A DNA stretch of 64,000 nt from Opitutia bacterium (GCA_016217595.1 JACRHS010000007.1:124001-188000), one strand, 5' to 3'. Shown: positions 51,513 to 61,406, counted from the stretch's first letter. Translations and numbers: made by a program. Notes: generated by a model not told the origin, from the sequence alone.

Positions 51513-52406
51513 TCAAACCGCCTGTTTCTTCACGCGACTGATCTGTTGCTCGTAGAGATTGCTACCGATGGCGATGAAGTCGGCGCGGCAGGCGGCGACA
51601 AATCCCGTGACCGCTTCCCCCGTCAAATTATTCCGTCGCACAAACGCGGTGTCCGGCAAACTCGGCACGCTGTACTCGGTGGCGAGCACCGCAAACGACA
51701 GCCCCAAAGCCGGTGGCAACACCGTCGAGGTAAAATTCAACGCCTCGCCCAGCCAGCCGGCTTCCGCACTGCTATCCTGATCTTGGGCCGCCACTGCGCG
51801 GATCATCTCGTCGGGGAAGCCCCAACGCTGCAGCAGGAGTGAGCCGGCGTAGCCTTGAACAAAACCCACCTGTTCGCGTTCCCAGGCCGGCAAAGCCACG
51901 ACTCCGTTCCACACATTGGTCATATCGCCATCGCGGAGACATTGATCGACGGCCAGCCGGCCGATGAAGCGAAGCAGTCCAGCTGTGTGCGCCTCCTCCG
52001 GATCGCCACCGCGGGTCGCTTTCGCCAGCTTTTCGAGAAACAAGCCGTTGAACAAACTCTCCGCCCAAAAATCATCAGCGCCGATCCGGTAGCAGCTGAG
52101 ACTGCGAGCCGACATGATGTGCCCAACAGACAAATTGAGCAGCCGCACCCCCTCCCGAAACCCGATGCGTTGCAAAGCGCGATCCAGCGACGACACCCGT
52201 TCGCCGATGCCGTAAAACGCGCTATTGGCTCCGCGGATCACGTCAGCAGCCAACGCCGGATCACTGCGGATTAATGTGGCGATGTCGGCGATGTCGGACT
52301 CGGGGTCGTTGAGCAGCACCAGCGCTTTGCCGAGGACTCGCGGGGCCGGGGTGAGCCGCTCGATCTGGGTTATCGCCGCGAGCAGTTTTTCGTGGTTAAG
52401 CGTCAT
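51513..52406 (-). CDS. HDOD-domain signalling protein
   Basis: This protein has 297 residues from ATG 52406. The HDOD domain fills most of it: 'LTPAPRVLGKALVLLNDPES', 'LIRSDPALAADVIRGANSAF', 'LDRALQRIGFREGVRLLNLS'. HDOD proteins are catalytically inactive HD relatives that act in signalling, motility or DNA metabolism. It is convergent with the UroD-like gene. The upstream 190 bases, which also contain the end of the 323-residue gene's neighbourhood, show no recognisable riboswitch. Confidence 0.88.
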   Translation of the reverse strand: MTLNHEKLLAAITQIERLTPAPRVLGKALVLLNDPESDIADIATLIRSDPALAADVIRGANSAFYGIGERVSSLDRALQRIGFREGVRLLNLSVGHIMSARSLSCYRIGADDFWAESLFNGLFLEKLAKATRGGDPEEAHTAGLLRFIGRLAVDQCLRDGDMTNVWNGVVALPAWEREQVGFVQGYAGSLLLQRWGFPDEMIRAVAAQDQDSSAEAGWLGEALNFTSTVLPPALGLSFAVLATEYSVPSLPDTAFVRRNNLTGEAVTGFVAACRADFIAIGSNLYEQQISRVKKQAV

Positions 52407-52598
52407 GAGTCGGGGGGATTCGGTAACCAAAGCAGACCCTTTTCCACCGCACCTCGGACAACATCCGGGGTCATGGCGCAGCGGAGAGGATGCACCGCAA
52501 AGGTGGGCAGGAGGACGCCCCGAGGCAACCGCGTTTATTCGCCGCCCAGGCAGGCGGACTCGGCCGTTCCAATTGCTACCAGAGCCGATCTGTTTGTT

Positions 52599-53570
52599 TT
52601 ACCGCGTGGCCGGAATCAGACGAAACTCGAACTGCGAAAAATAGGAGAGCAGCTCGTTGAACAGTTCGTCGGTGATATGGGGCAGCTTCATCCGCAAATC
52701 GAGCAGCACATCGCTGGCCTTGAGTATGCCTGACGACAGCGGCTCGGTACGCGGCTCGGTGACCTCCAGCGGTGGTGCTATGCGCAACTCCACCGTCGAC
52801 GAAACATCTTCTTCACTGGTTTTCCGTGGCTCGACGCCGATGAAACGGCCCTCGCGCACATCCAGCCCCTTGTTGCTGTGCACCTCGTTCGTTTTCCGCT
52901 CGAAGTAGATCAGCCGGCAAGTGGGTTGTTCGAGCCGCATCAGCTTTGGGATCTCGTGCAGGAAGGAGATGTACGCCAGACTCCGGTCGCGACACGCGCT
53001 GAGGAACAACATCGTCGCCTCCGGTCCGCCCATGCAGGAGTTGAAGAAAATATCCCGCCGCAGGAAATCGTTGTGATAACAAGAGCTGGTCGGGATGCGC
53101 GAAAACGGGATGCGCACGGTCGTGCCCGATTGCACCACATCGCCCATTTCTTCGTACCCGCCGTAGGAAACAGACTGCTCCAGCATTTTTTCCAGCACGG
53201 CCTCCGACGGACGGAACGGATCGTGATAACGGTGAATCTGCACCTGCTGCCGGCGCATGTCCTCCAGACTATGCGCCCGCAGTCCTTGATGAACCAGCAC
53301 CAAGCCTTTGCTAGGGATTGTCACAATCTCTGTCGCCGTGGCGTATGCCCGTGTCCAGATCGCTGACGTCGGATTGGTCGCCCACAGCCGGGCGATATCG
53401 GGCAACAATGCAGGCGTGAGCTTGTGGGAAAAAATGGTCTCCAGCGCATTGAGCACGACTGGTTCAGCATGCGCCTCGACTATCGGCCGGTCCTTCTCCG
53501 CAGCATAATCATGAACGCGTCCTACGACCGCGGCATGAGTTGAAGGTGGTCTCGCTTCGATTGAGTTCAT
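52599..53570 (-). CDS. Unknown protein, 323 residues
   Basis: No family is recognised. There is no signal peptide or membrane helix. The sequence is mixed alpha/beta with several charged conserved-looking patches: 'HRYHDPFRPSEAVLEKMLEQ', 'SYGGYEEMGDVVQSGTTVRI', 'FFNSCMGGPEATMLFLSACR' and 'LIYFERKTNEVHSNKGLDVR'. A Tyr/His/Asp-rich centre and two Cys could form a site, but nothing definite can be said. It sits on the same strand as the HDOD gene, 192 bases upstream of it, after a long gene-free region. Confidence 0.65.
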   Translation of the reverse strand: MNSIEARPPSTHAAVVGRVHDYAAEKDRPIVEAHAEPVVLNALETIFSHKLTPALLPDIARLWATNPTSAIWTRAYATATEIVTIPSKGLVLVHQGLRAHSLEDMRRQQVQIHRYHDPFRPSEAVLEKMLEQSVSYGGYEEMGDVVQSGTTVRIPFSRIPTSSCYHNDFLRRDIFFNSCMGGPEATMLFLSACRDRSLAYISFLHEIPKLMRLEQPTCRLIYFERKTNEVHSNKGLDVREGRFIGVEPRKTSEEDVSSTVELRIAPPLEVTEPRTEPLSSGILKASDVLLDLRMKLPHITDELFNELLSYFSQFEFRLIPATR

Positions 53571-54041
53571 GGTGGGTCTCCCGGGTACGGTGGCTGTTTC
53601 GATTTCGGGTCGAGGTCTGGGCGATTTGGCGAAGGAGAGTGCTGAAAATTTTTCGACGCCACCGCAGACTGGGCGATGGCGTCGACTCCGGCTAAGGAGC
53701 TGGCTGATTATCTTCGATTATCGACTCCGATCCAGCTTGCTTTAACCCACTTCGGAGTTTTTTGACAGGAAAGTTTCCCATCGAATTTGTCAGGAAACCC
53801 TGACTTTCTCCTGTAAGAAATGCCCACGGCAAACAGAGCCATTTTCCCCTGGTAAAAAAGTCGTCAGATAAATTCTGGCAGGACTGCATGGTAACATGGA
53901 CCACTAAAGCGCATTCGGCGGCATTCCTCCGTACAAGGGCCCAACTGCATTCTGTAACTCCTTTTATTCGCGAGAAACTTCCTCCTGCCGGCGGGTAAAA
54001 CATGCGCCGGGGTATGCGATCAAAGTTGCCGACCTGCATGG
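53571..54041. other. Gene-free region, about 470 bases
   Basis: Between the 323-residue gene and the tRNA-Arg terminator, no frame looks coding: a 115-codon frame here lacks any family pattern. The stretch is less GC-rich, with imperfect inverted repeats around 53770-53815 ('CAGGAAA...TTTCTCCTG'-like) and AT-rich patches suitable for a promoter of the 323-residue gene. It may hold a small RNA, but I see no specific signature. Confidence 0.45.
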
Positions 54042-54075
54042 AAAAGCCCGGTTCTCAGTGAGAAGCCGGGCTTTT
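54042..54075 (-). terminator. Terminator of tRNA-Arg(ACG)
   Basis: Strong stem AAAAGCCCGG / CCGGGCTTTT continues inward with TCTC/GAGA after a mismatch. It ends 9 bases from the tRNA CCA on the minus strand. Confidence 0.85.
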
Positions 54076-54084
54076 GCAAATTCC

Positions 54085-54161
54085 TGGCGCACCCATAGGG
54101 AGTCGAACCCCAAACCTTCTGATCCGTAGTCAGATGCTCTATCCAATTGAGCTATGGGTGC
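54085..54161 (-). tRNA. tRNA-Arg (ACG)
   Basis: 77 nt including encoded CCA: acceptor GCACCCA/TGGGTGC, D-arm GCTC...GAGC, anticodon loop CTACGGA (anticodon ACG, likely modified to ICG), T-loop TTCGACT, discriminator G. Confidence 0.95.
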
Positions 54162-54379
54162 GTGAAGGAGCGGGAGAAGAAGCAAGGATCGGGCGCGAAG
54201 TGCAAGCGCGAATTTTCAGTGTTCCCCACAACCACCGCCCACACGTCCTTCGGCACACCGCGCATGCCCCCAGGCACGATCTCGATCCGCGGGAGCAACA
54301 GCCAACGGAGCGCACCTTCCATCAAAAGAGCGAGTACGTGATTGACGACACAATCTATCTCCGTCGTGATGCGGAAACT

Positions 54380-55225
54380 ATGCACAGACTCATGATGGCA
54401 ATCATGTTCTGCCTGATGGTTACCCCCGCTCTTCCGGCCCCCGCGGAGCAGACTCCGGCCAAAGATGCTTGGAAACTCGTCTGGTGGGACGAATTCAACG
54501 ACAAACGCCTCTCGCTTCACAAGTGGAACATCCTCACCCGCGAGCGCAGCAAACATAACGAGCTCCAGTACTACGTCCCCGACGACGTGTATCTAGAAAA
54601 TGGTTGCCTGCGTCTACGCAGCCAGAAACGCGACTTTGGCCCGATGCACTTCACCAGCGGGCGCATCGATACGAGCGGCAAGTTCGCGCCTGTGTACGGC
54701 CGCTTCGTGATTCGCGCCCGGTTGCCCGGTGGCAAAGGCCTCTGGCCCGCGCACTGGCTCTACCCGCAAAATCGCAACTGGCCGATGGAGATGTCCATGT
54801 TGGCCGCCGTGGCCGCCGGAAACGAAAAACTCATCCCGGAAGAACGTCCGTGGTACACCGAGATCGATATCATGGAGTTTCTCGGCCACGAAAAGAGCAT
54901 CGTTTACGGTACGCTGCATTTTTACTCCTTCGAAGGACAGAAACGCAGCAGCTCGGGCAAAACTGCAGTCAGCACCGTCGACTACACCCAGGACTTCCAT
55001 CTCTACATTTTGGAATGGGAACCCGATGCGCTCCGTTGGTACGTCGACGACAAACTGATTCACACCACGACGGAAGGCGTGCCGCACGCCCCGCATTACT
55101 TGATTTTGAACACCGCGGTGGGCGGCGGCTGGCCGGGCAATCCAGATGCGACCACCCAATTCCCGCAGTTCCACGACATCGACTACGTCCGCATTTACCA
55201 ACGGGAGAAATATTTCGCGCGCTAA
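54380..55225 (+). CDS. Secreted glycoside hydrolase family 16 enzyme
   Basis: This protein has 281 residues from ATG 54380; longer frames read through the tRNA. A signal peptide ('MMAIMFCLMVTPALPAPA') is followed by a GH16 jelly-roll: 'LVWWDEFNDKRLSLHKWNIL', 'SGRIDTSGKFAPVYGRFVIR', catalytic EIDIME (Glu161 nucleophile, Asp163, Glu166 acid/base), 'HLYILEWEPDALRWYVDDKL' and 'LNTAVGGGWPGNPD'. The last segment is typical of beta-1,3-glucanases (laminarinases). It would degrade beta-glucans outside the cytoplasm. It is a lone gene, not part of a visible polysaccharide locus. Confidence 0.93.
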   Translation: MHRLMMAIMFCLMVTPALPAPAEQTPAKDAWKLVWWDEFNDKRLSLHKWNILTRERSKHNELQYYVPDDVYLENGCLRLRSQKRDFGPMHFTSGRIDTSGKFAPVYGRFVIRARLPGGKGLWPAHWLYPQNRNWPMEMSMLAAVAAGNEKLIPEERPWYTEIDIMEFLGHEKSIVYGTLHFYSFEGQKRSSSGKTAVSTVDYTQDFHLYILEWEPDALRWYVDDKLIHTTTEGVPHAPHYLILNTAVGGGWPGNPDATTQFPQFHDIDYVRIYQREKYFAR

Positions 55226-55241
55226 ACAAGCGCACCGGCTA

Positions 55242-55267
55242 AGCAGCGGGGGCACTCTCCCGCTGCT
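55242..55267. terminator. Hairpin between convergent GH16 and prfA genes
   Basis: Stem AGCAGCGGG / CCCGCTGCT with an 8-base loop lies between the two stops. There is no T-run, so termination is only suggested by position. Confidence 0.45.
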
Positions 55268-55336
55268 CACAAAACGCCTGCCGTCGTTTCAAAACAAGTG
55301 ACGGCCTCCGTAAGCGAGCAACAGATCTGGGTCTCA

Positions 55337-56461
55337 TCAATCGTCGTCGCCACCGTGATTGGCGGTGCGGGGAGTGAAGACCTGTCCCGTTAACGCGGCA
55401 AATTTCTCCTCGAAGTCGGCCTTTTGCAGCGCGGCGATCACTTCGTCGATATCGCCCTCCATCGCCTGTGGAAGATTGTAGAGCGTGAGGCCGATGCGAT
55501 GGTCAGTCAGACGATTTTGCGGAAAATTGTAGGTGCGGATGCGTTCGCTGCGATCACCGGTGCCAATCTGACTGCGCCGCTCGGCGGCATACTTGGAGCG
55601 CTCTTCCTCCTCTTTCTGTTTCAGCAACCGTGAGCGCAACACGGCCATGGCGCTTGCCTTGTTCTTTTGCTGCGAGCGTCCGTCGGCACAAAAAACCATG
55701 AGCCCGGTCGGCTTGTGGATGATGCGGACGGCGGAGTCGGTCGTATTAACCCCCTGCCCGCCCGGACCGCTGGCGCGTTGCACCGTGATGTCGAGATCTT
55801 GCGGATTGATGTCGATGTCGACTTCCTCCGCTTCGGGCAGCACGGCCACCGTCACGGTCGAGGTGTGAATGCGACCGTTGGCTTCGGTGACGGGCACGCG
55901 TTGCACGCGATGCACGCCGCTCTCGAACTTGAGCTGACGATAGACGTTTTGCCCCGTGATAAGAAAGATCGCCTCTTTCACGCCGCCGCGCTCGCTGGCG
56001 CTGGTGCTGATCGGCTGCACTTTCCAGCCGCGCGCGTCGGCGTACTTCATGTAGAGCCGCGTAAGTTCGGCCGCGAACAGCGAGGCTTCGTCGCCACCGG
56101 TGCCGGCGCGGATTTCCATGACAGTGTTGCGCGAATCGACCGGCTCGGGCGGAATCATCGCGGTAAGCACGGTCTGGAACAGCGCGGCGCGGCGCTGCAC
56201 GAGCGCGGGCAATTCGGACAGGGCCAGTTCGCGAAATTCGGGGTCGGCCGCCGGATCTTTTCCCATCGCCTGGGCTTCCGCGATCTCCTGCTCGGTCTTG
56301 GCGAACGCGCGGTAATTGCCAAGCAACTGCCCCAGACGCTGGTGCTCACGCGTGACGTCCGCGGCCCGGCGGGGATTGGCGTAAAAAGCGGGCGACGCCA
56401 TCTGCGCATCGAGTTCGTCGAAGCGCAGCTGAAACGGAGCAATGTCGGGAAGGTTATCCAT
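55337..56461 (-). CDS. prfA: Peptide chain release factor 1
   Basis: This 374-residue factor recognises UAA and UAG stop codons and releases the peptide. The tripeptide anticodon is PVT (residues 190-192, 'HRVQRVPVTEANGR') and the catalytic GGQ is at 234-236 ('ASGPGGQGVNTTDSAVRI'); together with 'RTYNFPQNRLTDHRIGLTLY' these identify RF1 and not RF2. It carries no frameshift of the RF2 type. No prmC (the GGQ methyltransferase gene often next to prfA) is adjacent. The start at 56461 is divergent from the HAD gene. Confidence 0.96.
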   Translation of the reverse strand: MDNLPDIAPFQLRFDELDAQMASPAFYANPRRAADVTREHQRLGQLLGNYRAFAKTEQEIAEAQAMGKDPAADPEFRELALSELPALVQRRAALFQTVLTAMIPPEPVDSRNTVMEIRAGTGGDEASLFAAELTRLYMKYADARGWKVQPISTSASERGGVKEAIFLITGQNVYRQLKFESGVHRVQRVPVTEANGRIHTSTVTVAVLPEAEEVDIDINPQDLDITVQRASGPGGQGVNTTDSAVRIIHKPTGLMVFCADGRSQQKNKASAMAVLRSRLLKQKEEEERSKYAAERRSQIGTGDRSERIRTYNFPQNRLTDHRIGLTLYNLPQAMEGDIDEVIAALQKADFEEKFAALTGQVFTPRTANHGGDDD

Positions 56462-56574
56462 GAGAAAAAGAGCGAAAGCGTGGAAGATTTGGGCGTTGCA
56501 TGAGCCGCGGCGAGCGGCTTGTGTCCGGGCATATTCGCCCGGCTAGGCGGTGTGCCTAGCGATATTGATCTGCA

Positions 56575-57597
56575 ATGCCTACGACGCTTTTCACTCAGAA
56601 CATCATCGCCTGCATCTGGGATTTCGACAAGACCTTAATCCCGGATTACATGCAGTCTCCGCTGTTTCGGCGCTTTGGCGTGAATGAATCCAACTTCTGG
56701 GCCGAAGCCAACGGGTTGACCGAGGCGTACCGGAAACGCGGTTACCACATCTCCGGCGAAATCGCGTACCTGAACCACCTGCTGACTTACGTGCTCGCCG
56801 GGCAGATGCCCAAGCTCAACAACCGCGTGCTGCGCGAGTGCGGCGGCGAGATCAAGTTCTACCCCGGCCTGCCGGAGTTTTTCGAGAAGAGCAAAACGTG
56901 GATGCGCGAGAAACCCGAGTACCAGAAGCATGAGATGCAACTGGAGCACTACATCGTGAGCACCGGTCTCGCCGAGATGATCCGCGGCAGCGCGGTGGCC
57001 AAAATCGTGGATGGCATCTGGGGCTGCGAATTCGTTGAGAATCCATTGCAGCCCGGCTTCCTAAAGCAGAAGGAATTTGAACTCACCGCCGAAGCCGAGA
57101 TCGCCCAGATCGGGCTGGTGATCGACAACACCACCAAGACGCGCGCGCTGTTCGAGATCAACAAGGGCACGAACAAAAACCCGGCGATCGACGTCAACTC
57201 CAGCATCGCCCCGGAAGACCGGCGCATCCCGTTTCAGAACATGATTTATATCGCCGACGGTCCGAGCGATATTCCGAGCTTCTCGGTGGTGAAGAAAGGC
57301 GGCGGCAAAGGCTATGCCGTGTACAATCCCGCCCGCTCCGAAGAATTCGCGCAAAACGACCGGCTGCGCTCGGCCGGGCGAATCGACCATTACGGCCCGG
57401 CGGATTACACCGAAGGCAGTACAACGTGGCACTGGCTGCGGATGCACATCCAGGGAATTTGCGACCGCATTGTGGCCGACCGCGAAGCAGCCGTGGCCCA
57501 GCGCGTTTCCCGCCCCCCGCGGCACTTGAACGCCTCGCCCGAGGAAGAGGCCGCCAAACGCGCCGCCAAGCAACCCAAGCAATCAGAGTTTCTCTAG
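56575..57597 (+). CDS. HAD-family hydrolase
   Basis: This 340-residue protein has HAD motif I DFDKT (Asp16, Asp18: 'IWDFDKTLIP') and a late acidic motif 'YIADGPSDIPSF' (Asp228, Asp232), with 'VIDNTTKTRALFEINKG' between them. A large cap region lies at residues about 30-150 ('KRGYHISGEIAYLNHLLTYV'). The C-terminus is charged and Ala/Lys-rich. The arrangement is closest to phosphoserine-phosphatase-like HADs, but the substrate cannot be named. It lies 61 bases upstream of the CBS gene on the same strand. Confidence 0.85.
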   Translation: MPTTLFTQNIIACIWDFDKTLIPDYMQSPLFRRFGVNESNFWAEANGLTEAYRKRGYHISGEIAYLNHLLTYVLAGQMPKLNNRVLRECGGEIKFYPGLPEFFEKSKTWMREKPEYQKHEMQLEHYIVSTGLAEMIRGSAVAKIVDGIWGCEFVENPLQPGFLKQKEFELTAEAEIAQIGLVIDNTTKTRALFEINKGTNKNPAIDVNSSIAPEDRRIPFQNMIYIADGPSDIPSFSVVKKGGGKGYAVYNPARSEEFAQNDRLRSAGRIDHYGPADYTEGSTTWHWLRMHIQGICDRIVADREAAVAQRVSRPPRHLNASPEEEAAKRAAKQPKQSEFL

Positions 57598-57658
57598 CCG
57601 ACAAGGGAGAAGCACTCTGGCCAAATTACGTCGCACCTATTTTCCACATTCCAATTCC

Positions 57659-58111
57659 ATGCGAGTCCCAGGCACCGTCAGTTCCATTCTCACTCACAAA
57701 AAGGCCTCTACGTGCTGGCCCATTTCTCCCGATGCCACAGTCTTCGAAGCCGTCCGTATGATGGCGGAGAAAAACATCGGCGCTTTGCCGGTGATGGATC
57801 GGGGCAAGATGGTTGGCATCATCACTGAGCGCGATTACTCCCGCAAAATCGTCCTGCGCAACCGCACCTCCAAAGACACTTTGGTCCGCGACATCATGGC
57901 GACTACGGTGATTACGGTCACGACCCATGACGCCGTGAGCGATTGCTTCAGACTTATGACCGAGCATCGCGTGCGGCACCTCCCCGTGGTCGAAAAAGAG
58001 CAGCTCATCGGCATCGTTTCGATCGGCGACTTGGTCAACTGGGTCATCTCCGCCCAGAGCGCCACCATCGACAACCTCGAAGGCTACATCAGCGGGCGCT
58101 ACCCGGGCTGA
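57659..58111 (+). CDS. Tandem CBS-domain protein
   Basis: This 150-residue protein consists of two CBS motifs with little else: first 'SPDATVFEAVRMMAEKNIGA' and 'MVGIITERDYSRKIVLRN', then 'TTHDAVSDCFRLMTEHRVRH' and 'LIGIVSIGDLVNWVISAQ'. Such stand-alone pairs bind adenine nucleotides and act as energy sensors. It is convergent with the glycerate kinase gene; its partner is unknown. Confidence 0.92.
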   Translation: MRVPGTVSSILTHKKASTCWPISPDATVFEAVRMMAEKNIGALPVMDRGKMVGIITERDYSRKIVLRNRTSKDTLVRDIMATTVITVTTHDAVSDCFRLMTEHRVRHLPVVEKEQLIGIVSIGDLVNWVISAQSATIDNLEGYISGRYPG

Positions 58112-58121
58112 GCCCACTGCT

Positions 58122-59282
58122 TCACCACGTCTGCCTCACTGCAGCCGCGAGCAAATCCGACCCGGCCCGCAGTGCCTCGGTTAACGGCAGCGTCGCTGGC
58201 GTAATGGCGTGCAACCGCAACCCCGAGGACTCCGCCACCGCAACTTGTCCGGCAAACACGTGCACCTGTTTGCCCAAGGCCAATGCGCGTGCCGCCACTG
58301 CTCCCGGGCCTTTGCCCTGAAGCGAACTGGCGTCGAAACGGCCTTCGCCCGTAATTACCAAATCGGCGGCGGCCAAGCGCGCATCCAAGTCCAACCAGTC
58401 AGCCACCAGCGTCGCGCCGGGTATAAGCCGCGCTCGCGCCGCACACAACAGCCCAAAGGCGATGCCCCCGGCCGCGCCCACGCCCGGTTCGCTGAGCAGC
58501 GATTCCGGTTGTCCGCAATGAATGCGCAATCGCTCTGCTTGCGTCGCGAGCGCGCGCTCCATCGCGGGAAGATCGGCGGCGCGCAGTCCCTTCTGCGGAC
58601 CGTAGACCGCCGAGCAGCCATTGCTGCCGAGCAGCGGATTCGTCACATCGCAGGCAATGCACAGCGCGGGGAAATCCGCGGGTACCGAACCGGTCACGGC
58701 GGCGATCTGGGCCCAAGTTTGCGGTGTCGGCACGGCCACACGCACGCCATCGGCTCTTTTAAAATTTAGGCCCAACGCGGAAAGCGCGCCGAGTCCGAGC
58801 TCGTTGGTCGCGCTGCCCCCGACGCCGAGCAGGATTGCCTTGGCGCCAAGATCGCGAGCCGCGAGCAGGAGCTGTCCCGTACCCAACGTGGTTGTCTGCC
58901 ACGGATCGCGTTCCACCGAGGACAACAACGCCAAGCCACTCGCCGCGGCCATTTCAATCACAGCAATCCGCGTGGCAGGCTCTGCGGCCAACGCCGGCAA
59001 AGCCAGCGCTCGTCGCGCGGCGGCGGGAATGTTCTCCGCTGACACCAAACCCAACGTGGCGACCACCTGAGCACCGCGTGGGCCCATGACCGAGAAACGA
59101 TGCAATTCGCCGCCCGCTGCGCGGGTAAGAATCTCAGCGAAACCTTCTCCGCCGTCGGCCAACGGACACAGATCCAACTGCCAGTCGCGCTGCCGTTCCG
59201 ACAACACTTGCGCCACCACGGTGCAGGCGGTGGTGGCGGTGAGCGAATCCTTGAATTTATCGAAGGCGATGAGGACACGCAT
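58122..59282 (-). CDS. Glycerate 2-kinase (GlxK/GarK family)
   Basis: This 386-residue protein has the family start 'MRVLIAFDKFKDSLTATTAC', followed by 'CPLADGGEGFAEILTRAAGG', 'ILLGVGGSATNELGLGALSA' and 'VITGEGRFDASSLQGKGPGA', all signatures of the type-1 glycerate kinase fold. It phosphorylates glycerate to 2-phosphoglycerate in glyoxylate, serine or sugar-acid breakdown. It lies alone between CBS and groL, with an upstream gap of about 150 bases that contains the groL terminator. Confidence 0.93.
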   Translation of the reverse strand: MRVLIAFDKFKDSLTATTACTVVAQVLSERQRDWQLDLCPLADGGEGFAEILTRAAGGELHRFSVMGPRGAQVVATLGLVSAENIPAAARRALALPALAAEPATRIAVIEMAAASGLALLSSVERDPWQTTTLGTGQLLLAARDLGAKAILLGVGGSATNELGLGALSALGLNFKRADGVRVAVPTPQTWAQIAAVTGSVPADFPALCIACDVTNPLLGSNGCSAVYGPQKGLRAADLPAMERALATQAERLRIHCGQPESLLSEPGVGAAGGIAFGLLCAARARLIPGATLVADWLDLDARLAAADLVITGEGRFDASSLQGKGPGAVAARALALGKQVHVFAGQVAVAESSGLRLHAITPATLPLTEALRAGSDLLAAAVRQTW

Positions 59283-59361
59283 GGCGTAATCGGAAAGCGT
59301 ATGCCGACGTTGGCGCTGCGCCTCGCGAAAGCAAACCGGCAGGCGGTCACGGCATAAAAAA

Positions 59362-59388
59362 ACCGGCGCCCGAAAATCGGACGCCGGT
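59362..59388 (-). terminator. Rho-independent terminator after groL
   Basis: Stem ACCGGCG / CGCCGGT, with an inner CCGA/TCGG extension after a mismatch. On the minus strand it is followed by TTTTTT. It lies about 40 bases past the groL stop. Confidence 0.85.
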
Positions 59389-59428
59389 CTGAAAACTTGC
59401 GCTAACGGTTATACGTGGGGCGCTGGAC

Positions 59429-61063
59429 TTAGTAGTCCATGCCGCCGCCCATGCCGCCAGCACCCGGATGCGCGGGAGCTTCCTTCTTCTCAGGAATCTC
59501 CGTGATCATGCACTCGGTGGTGAGGAGCAGGCCCGCCACGGAAGCGGCGTTCTGCAGCGCGGTGCGGGTCACCTTGGTCGGATCAACCACGCCGGCTTTC
59601 ACGAGATCCTCGAAGGCGCCCGTGGCCACATTGTAGCCGAGGTTGGCCTTGCTCTCGAGCACGCGCGCCACGACGACGCCGCCATCGACGCCAGCATTGG
59701 CACAGAGTTGCTTGAGGGGGCTCTCGATCGCGCGACGCACGATGGAGGCGCCGACCTTCTCGTCACCTTCGAGGGTGACGGCCTCGATGGCCTTGGCGCA
59801 ACGGATCAGAGCCACGCCGCCGCCGGCGACGATGCCCTCTTCCACTGCGGCGCGGGTCGCGTGCAACGCGTCTTCCACGCGGGCCTTCTTTTCCTTCATC
59901 TCGGACTCAGTCGCGGCGCCGACATGGATGACGGCAACGCCACCGGCGAGCTTGGCCAGGCGCTCTTGGAGCTTCTCGCGATCGTAATCGGAGGTGGTCT
60001 CTTCGATCTGACGGCGGATCTGCTTCACGCGGCCCTGGATGTCGGACGACTTGCCCGAACCCTCGACGATCGTGGTGTTCTCCTTGTCGATCACGATGCG
60101 CTTCGAGCGACCGAGGTCGCTGACCTGCACGTTCTCAAGCTTGATGCCGAGGTCCTCGGTGAAGCACTTCGCGCCGGTGAGGATCGCGATGTCTTCGAGC
60201 ATGGCCTTGCGGCGGTCGCCGAAGCCGGGGGCCTTGACGGCGCACACGTTGAGCGTGCCGCGAATCTTGTTCACGACGAGCGCAGCGAGGGCTTCGCCTT
60301 CGACCTCCTCGGCGATGATCAAGAGGGGCTTGCCACCCTTGGCCACGGTCTGGAGGAGCGGGAGCAGATCCTGGAGGGAGCTGATCTTCTTCTCGTGAAT
60401 GAGCACATAGGCGTCCTCAAGGACGACTTCCATGCTCTCGGAATTGGTGACGAAATAGGGCGAGAGATAGCCCTTGTCGAACTGCATGCCTTCAACGACG
60501 TCGAGCGTGGTCTCGATGGACTTCGCTTCTTCGACGGTGATGGTGCCGTCCTTGCCGACCTTGTCCATGGCCTCGGCGATCTTGTCGGCGATCTCGAAGT
60601 CCCAGTTGGCGGAGACGGCGGCGACCTGGCGGATCTCGTCGGCGTTGTTCACCTTCTTGGAGATCTTGGCGAGCTCGGCGATCGCGGCCTCAACGGCCTT
60701 GTCGATGCCGCGCTTGAGGAAGATCGGGTTGGAACCCGCAGCCACGTTCTTGAGGCCTTCCTTGTAGATGGACTCGGCAAGCACGGTGGCGGTGGTGGTG
60801 CCGTCGCCGGCATCGTCGGAAGTGCGGGAAGCGACTTCCTTCAGCATCTGCGCGCCCATGTTCTCGTAGGGATCGGGCAATTCGACTTCCTTGGCGACGG
60901 TCACGCCGTCCTTTGTGACGGTCGGGGAACCGAATTTTTTGTCGATGATGACATTCCGGCCCTTGGGCCCGAGAGTCACTTTCACCGCACGGGAGAGGAG
61001 CTCGACGCCTTTGAGTACTTTTGCGCGCGCGGCTTCTTCGAAGAGGAGTTGTTTAGCAGCCAT
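59429..61063 (-). CDS. groL: Chaperonin GroEL
   Basis: This 544-residue chaperonin has canonical stretches: '[20 protein letters not shown]', '[20 protein letters not shown]', '[20 protein letters not shown]' (ATP site) and '[15 protein letters not shown]', with a C-terminal GGMGGGMDY tail. It forms the tetradecameric folding chamber with GroES. The gene follows groS by 46 bases on the same strand. No CIRCE (TTAGCACTC-N9-GAGTGCTAA) is visible upstream of the groSL pair, so heat control is by another means. It appears to be the major, full-length copy. Confidence 0.98.
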   Translation of the reverse strand: MAAKQLLFEEAARAKVLKGVELLSRAVKVTLGPKGRNVIIDKKFGSPTVTKDGVTVAKEVELPDPYENMGAQMLKEVASRTSDDAGDGTTTATVLAESIYKEGLKNVAAGSNPIFLKRGIDKAVEAAIAELAKISKKVNNADEIRQVAAVSANWDFEIADKIAEAMDKVGKDGTITVEEAKSIETTLDVVEGMQFDKGYLSPYFVTNSESMEVVLEDAYVLIHEKKISSLQDLLPLLQTVAKGGKPLLIIAEEVEGEALAALVVNKIRGTLNVCAVKAPGFGDRRKAMLEDIAILTGAKCFTEDLGIKLENVQVSDLGRSKRIVIDKENTTIVEGSGKSSDIQGRVKQIRRQIEETTSDYDREKLQERLAKLAGGVAVIHVGAATESEMKEKKARVEDALHATRAAVEEGIVAGGGVALIRCAKAIEAVTLEGDEKVGASIVRRAIESPLKQLCANAGVDGGVVVARVLESKANLGYNVATGAFEDLVKAGVVDPTKVTRTALQNAASVAGLLLTTECMITEIPEKKEAPAHPGAGGMGGGMDY

Positions 61064-61109
61064 TGTAGCTAGTGTTTAATTAGAGTTTGGGTTGATGCGA
61101 GGAGCCGAC

Positions 61110-61406
61110 TCAGCCGATAACGCCGAGGATGTCGTCTTCGCGGACGAGGGTGTATTTCTCGTCTTCGACTTTCACTTCGGTGCCACCGTATTTGCTGATG
61201 AGCACGCGGTCGCCGACCTTCACTTCGAAGGCTTGGACTTTGCCGTCTTCGTTTTTCTTGCCGGTGCCGAGGGCGATGACCTCAGCCTCCTGCGGTTTTT
61301 CTTTGGCAGAGTCCGGGATGATAATACCACCGCGGACTTGTTCCTTTTCTTCGATGTGCTTCACGAGCACACGATCACCGATCGGCTTGATTTTGATTTT
61401 GGCCAT
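61110..61406 (-). CDS. groS: Co-chaperonin GroES
   Basis: This 98-residue protein has the family pattern '[18 protein letters not shown]' and the mobile loop '[20 protein letters not shown]', ending '[14 protein letters not shown]'. The heptameric lid acts with GroEL. The gene lies 109 bases below dnaK and 46 above groL on the same strand, so the three chaperone genes are collinear. A promoter may lie in the dnaK-groS gap, which is AT-rich near 61420-61460. Confidence 0.97.
   Translation of the reverse strand: MAKIKIKPIGDRVLVKHIEEKEQVRGGIIIPDSAKEKPQEAEVIALGTGKKNEDGKVQAFEVKVGDRVLISKYGGTEVKVEDEKYTLVREDDILGVIG

Noticed and set aside
52407..52598. Possible c-di-GMP riboswitch near the HDOD gene
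   Set aside because: A 'GCACCGCAAAGG' stretch recalls part of the GEMM core, but the flanking stems and second conserved loop are missing.
53692..54039. 115-codon minus-strand frame in the gene-free region
   Set aside because: No signal, motif or coding-like composition; contains neither a good start context nor family resemblance.
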